Origin: Chitinophagaceae bacterium
GTDB taxonomy: Bacteria > Bacteroidota > Bacteroidia > Cytophagales > Cytophagaceae
Direction of reading: 5' to 3'
NCBI GenBank assembly: GCA_028288405.1
Contig: JAQBNS010000052.1
Location: forward strand, 1-64,000
DNA length: 64,000 bases
Shown: positions 61,981-64,000 of the stretch, one piece after another
Layout of the letters: every line of letters begins with the position of its first letter
Position numbering within the stretch: the first letter of the stretch is position 1
Made by a program: the position numbers and the translations under genes
Notes under the pieces: model-generated
Databases searched by the model: none
Told to the model about the DNA's origin: nothing
Seen by the model: only the letters and a program-made list of their open reading frames with translations

Positions 61981-64000
61981 ATGAGATCTTTATACACTAT
62001 CCTTTTTTGCCTACTTTTTTCCTTTGTTGGACTGGCACAAAAAGCCCCTTCCGCCAAAAAAATTGAAGCATCGGCTGATGAGCATTATAGAATCGACGAC
62101 TTTCCGAATGCGTTGAGACTCTACCATCAGCTAGACAGCATGCAGCCCAATGTAGGTAAAACCAATTATCGAATCGGTTACTGCATTTTCAACACGGAGC
62201 AAAAAACAAAGTCACTTCCCTACTTTCAAAAAGCAAAGAAAGCAGACTATGACGGTCCGGACATAGATCTTTACCTTGCACGCTCCCTGCACCTCAACCA
62301 CCGATTCGATGAAGCCATCGCTGCTTACAAACAATATGCTCCCGATAGTACAAAGAAAAAGAAAGTCGAAGAAGACGAGGAACAAAAAACCGCAGGACAA
62401 CTGGAAATGGAAGACATCAAAGAAGACGTCAACCGCTACATCACCATGTGTGAAACCGGAAAGCAACTCGTCTCTGACTCCTTGACTTTGGTGATAGAAA
62501 ACATGGGACCTATAGTCAACTCAAAATATCCTGACTATGTACCCGTTGTATCAGAGGATGAGAGGGAATTGATTTTTACTTCCCGCAGACCCAATACCAC
62601 AGGGGGTAAAAAAGATCCGAAAGACAACCATTACTTTGAAGATGTATACATTTCTATCAAAGATACAGTAACCGGTCAATGGACCGCACCAAGAGATCTT
62701 GGAACGCAGGTGAACTCTCCTGAACACGATGCCAGCGTAGGCCTTTCACCCGATGGGAAAAAACTTTTTATCTACCGTGCAGAATTTTCCCGTAAACAAT
62801 CCGGAGACATTTACCTCAGTACCTTAGGAAGCGATGGCTGGTCAAAACCTAAACGCATGGAAAGCCCGATCAATACCGAGTATTGGGAACCCAGTGCTTC
62901 CTTGACCAATGATGAAAAAACCATTTTTGTATCCAGCAACAGACCTGGTGGATTCGGAGGAACAGATATTTATGTCATCAAAAGAAAAGACGACAGTACC
63001 TGGGGAGAAGCCATCAACCTTGGACCAAAAGTAAATACAGAGTTTGACGAAGATGCGCCCTACATTCATCCGGATAAAAAAACATTGTTCTTCAGTTCAA
63101 GGGGACACAATACCATGGGAGGTTATGACATTTTCACTTCAACCTTAACAAAACTGACTGATACCACAGACGAATGGGCGGCTCCTATCAATGCCGGGTA
63201 TCCGATCAATACGGCGGACGATGACATTTATTTCGTTTGGTCTGCCGATGGATCGAAAGGTTATTTCTCTTCCTGGAGAGATGACTCCTATGGAGAAAAA
63301 GATCTGTACGTCATACGCAAAGCCAATCAGGTATTGTTATTGGGAAATGTCTTCGATGAAGAAACACGCTTGCCTTTGAAGTCTACCATTACGGTGAAAG
63401 ACATGGACAAGAACGAACTGATTGGTGTGTTTACAACTGACTCTACCGGTTATTACGAATTGAAATTACCAAACGGTACCAACTACTCGATTACCGCAGA
63501 GTCTGAAGGTCACCTCTTCCAATCAACCAGCGTACACATCGATCCTAAAATCGCTAGTCAGGAAGTACGCAAAGACATTTATTTAAAGCCTGTGAAAGAA
63601 GGTTTGTCTGTCGTGCTGAACAATATCTTCTTTGATTTTGACAAAGCTACTTTAAGAAGTGAGTCTGATGCTGAGTTGGAAAACTTGTATGCTTTCCTGA
63701 TCAAATATCCTGAATTGAAAGTAGAATTGTCAGGACATACCGATGCCTTCGGCAGCGACCGCTATAACCAAAGACTTTCTGATAAAAGAGCCAAAGCAGT
63801 CGTAGCCTACCTGATCAAAAAAGGAATGGATAAGAAAAGACTGGTAGCGAAAGGTTATGGAGAAAGCAAACCCATCGAAAGCAATGACACAGATGAAGGA
63901 AGACAGCTTAACCGCAGAACGGAATTAAAAATTATCGATGATAATTTTAATGTATTGACAACTTACAAAAATACAAGCATCCAATATAAAAACGAATTCA
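61981..64000 (+). CDS. PorE-like OmpA-family protein (TPR, PD40 propeller, CRD), 3' end outside window
   Basis: The frame from the ATG at 61981 is open to the window end (673 codons), which is why the ORF track lacks it. Order: signal peptide (FSFVGLAQ), TPR-like repeats (about 25-160), a PD40 beta-propeller (about 180-440: VPVVSEDERELIFTSRRP, SPDGKKLFIYRAE, SSNRPGGFGGTDIYV), a carboxypeptidase-regulatory-like domain (about 450-530) and an OmpA peptidoglycan-binding domain (NIFFDFDKATLRSESDAEL, LSGHTDAFGSDRYNQRLSDKRAKAV). This layout is that of PorE, a type IX secretion component, though other OmpA/PD40 proteins share it. Confidence 0.88.
   Translation, partial: MRSLYTILFCLLFSFVGLAQKAPSAKKIEASADEHYRIDDFPNALRLYHQLDSMQPNVGKTNYRIGYCIFNTEQKTKSLPYFQKAKKADYDGPDIDLYLARSLHLNHRFDEAIAAYKQYAPDSTKKKKVEEDEEQKTAGQLEMEDIKEDVNRYITMCETGKQLVSDSLTLVIENMGPIVNSKYPDYVPVVSEDERELIFTSRRPNTTGGKKDPKDNHYFEDVYISIKDTVTGQWTAPRDLGTQVNSPEHDASVGLSPDGKKLFIYRAEFSRKQSGDIYLSTLGSDGWSKPKRMESPINTEYWEPSASLTNDEKTIFVSSNRPGGFGGTDIYVIKRKDDSTWGEAINLGPKVNTEFDEDAPYIHPDKKTLFFSSRGHNTMGGYDIFTSTLTKLTDTTDEWAAPINAGYPINTADDDIYFVWSADGSKGYFSSWRDDSYGEKDLYVIRKANQVLLLGNVFDEETRLPLKSTITVKDMDKNELIGVFTTDSTGYYELKLPNGTNYSITAESEGHLFQSTSVHIDPKIASQEVRKDIYLKPVKEGLSVVLNNIFFDFDKATLRSESDAELENLYAFLIKYPELKVELSGHTDAFGSDRYNQRLSDKRAKAVVAYLIKKGMDKKRLVAKGYGESKPIESNDTDEGRQLNRRTELKIIDDNFNVLTTYKNTSIQYKNEF

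Noticed and set aside
61981-64000. Possible frameshift, since the ORF track shows no long ORF here
   Set aside because: Reading codon by codon from 61981 shows one open frame to the window end; the track only lists ORFs with a stop inside the window.

Overview
The window reads as chromosomal DNA of a Bacteroidota member, most likely a Cytophagales-type environmental bacterium. Evidence: a bacillithiol gene (bshC), the rpmB-rpmG-DUF4295-ftsY-rimO order typical of the phylum, a DAHP synthase/chorismate mutase fusion, CarboxypepD_reg-type TonB receptor, a DUF4856-imelysin-HTTM-TonB receptor cluster, a PorE-like (type IX secretion family) OmpA protein, and promoters of the Bacteroidota TTTG-N20-TAnnTTTG form. 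I see no phage, insertion sequence, CRISPR array, rRNA or tRNA. Coding density is high and the genes look vertically inherited.

Layout. 1-5.9 kb: end of an Lrp regulator, a degenerate MetY-like PLP protein, a small secreted protein, a secreted peroxiredoxin-like protein, a MATE pump and proline dehydrogenase. 5.9-9.5 kb: shikimate genes (DAHP synthase/chorismate mutase, aroB, aroA). 9.5-18.3 kb: CYTH protein, ArsR regulator, 2Fe-2S ferredoxin, HAD phosphatase, P5C dehydrogenase, a deacetylase and a KefF/KefC pair. 18.3-24.6 kb: scramblase-like, LRR, histone-H1-like, CPBP protease and PAS-kinase genes. 24.6-29.8 kb: murF, omega-amidase plus glutamine-type transaminase, def, ruvX, hemerythrin-like. 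29.9-36.2 kb: a four-gene outer-membrane/iron-type uptake operon with a clear promoter. 36.5-43 kb: C-terminal processing protease, folate cyclo-ligase, bshC, cysE-cysM, heme protein. 43-49 kb: two-component pair, then an arylsulfotransferase-like protein, a 54-codon membrane protein missed by the ORF track, and a membrane-anchored PAPS-type sulfotransferase. 49-57 kb: rimO, ftsY, ribosomal proteins, rocD, hemB, TPR kinase. 57-64 kb: mnmD, cysQ, cysC-cysD-cysN and a PorE-like gene cut by the window end.

Functional links. Proline dehydrogenase, P5C dehydrogenase and RocD, at three separate sites, together convert proline and ornithine to glutamate. cysC-D-N make PAPS and cysQ removes PAP, which fits the sulfotransferase cassette about 11 kb away. 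cysE-cysM make cysteine next to bshC, which uses cysteine for bacillithiol.

The most unusual signal is non-coding. At nine intergenic sites there are short arrays of 7-bp units, nearly all beginning AG (AGTGGTA, AGTTGTA, AGTGAAG, AGCCAGG, AGGGACG and so on). They are arranged as inverted pairs that could fold into long hairpins, mostly at gene 3' ends, and at several sites they supply or touch the stop codon. Other palindromic families sit beside or inside them: a perfect 32-bp inverted repeat, a nested GC-rich element between kefF and kefC, a GCAGGGTCTC element, and a GGGCGTG...CACGC element before hemB. I treat this repeat system as the main candidate for something undescribed.
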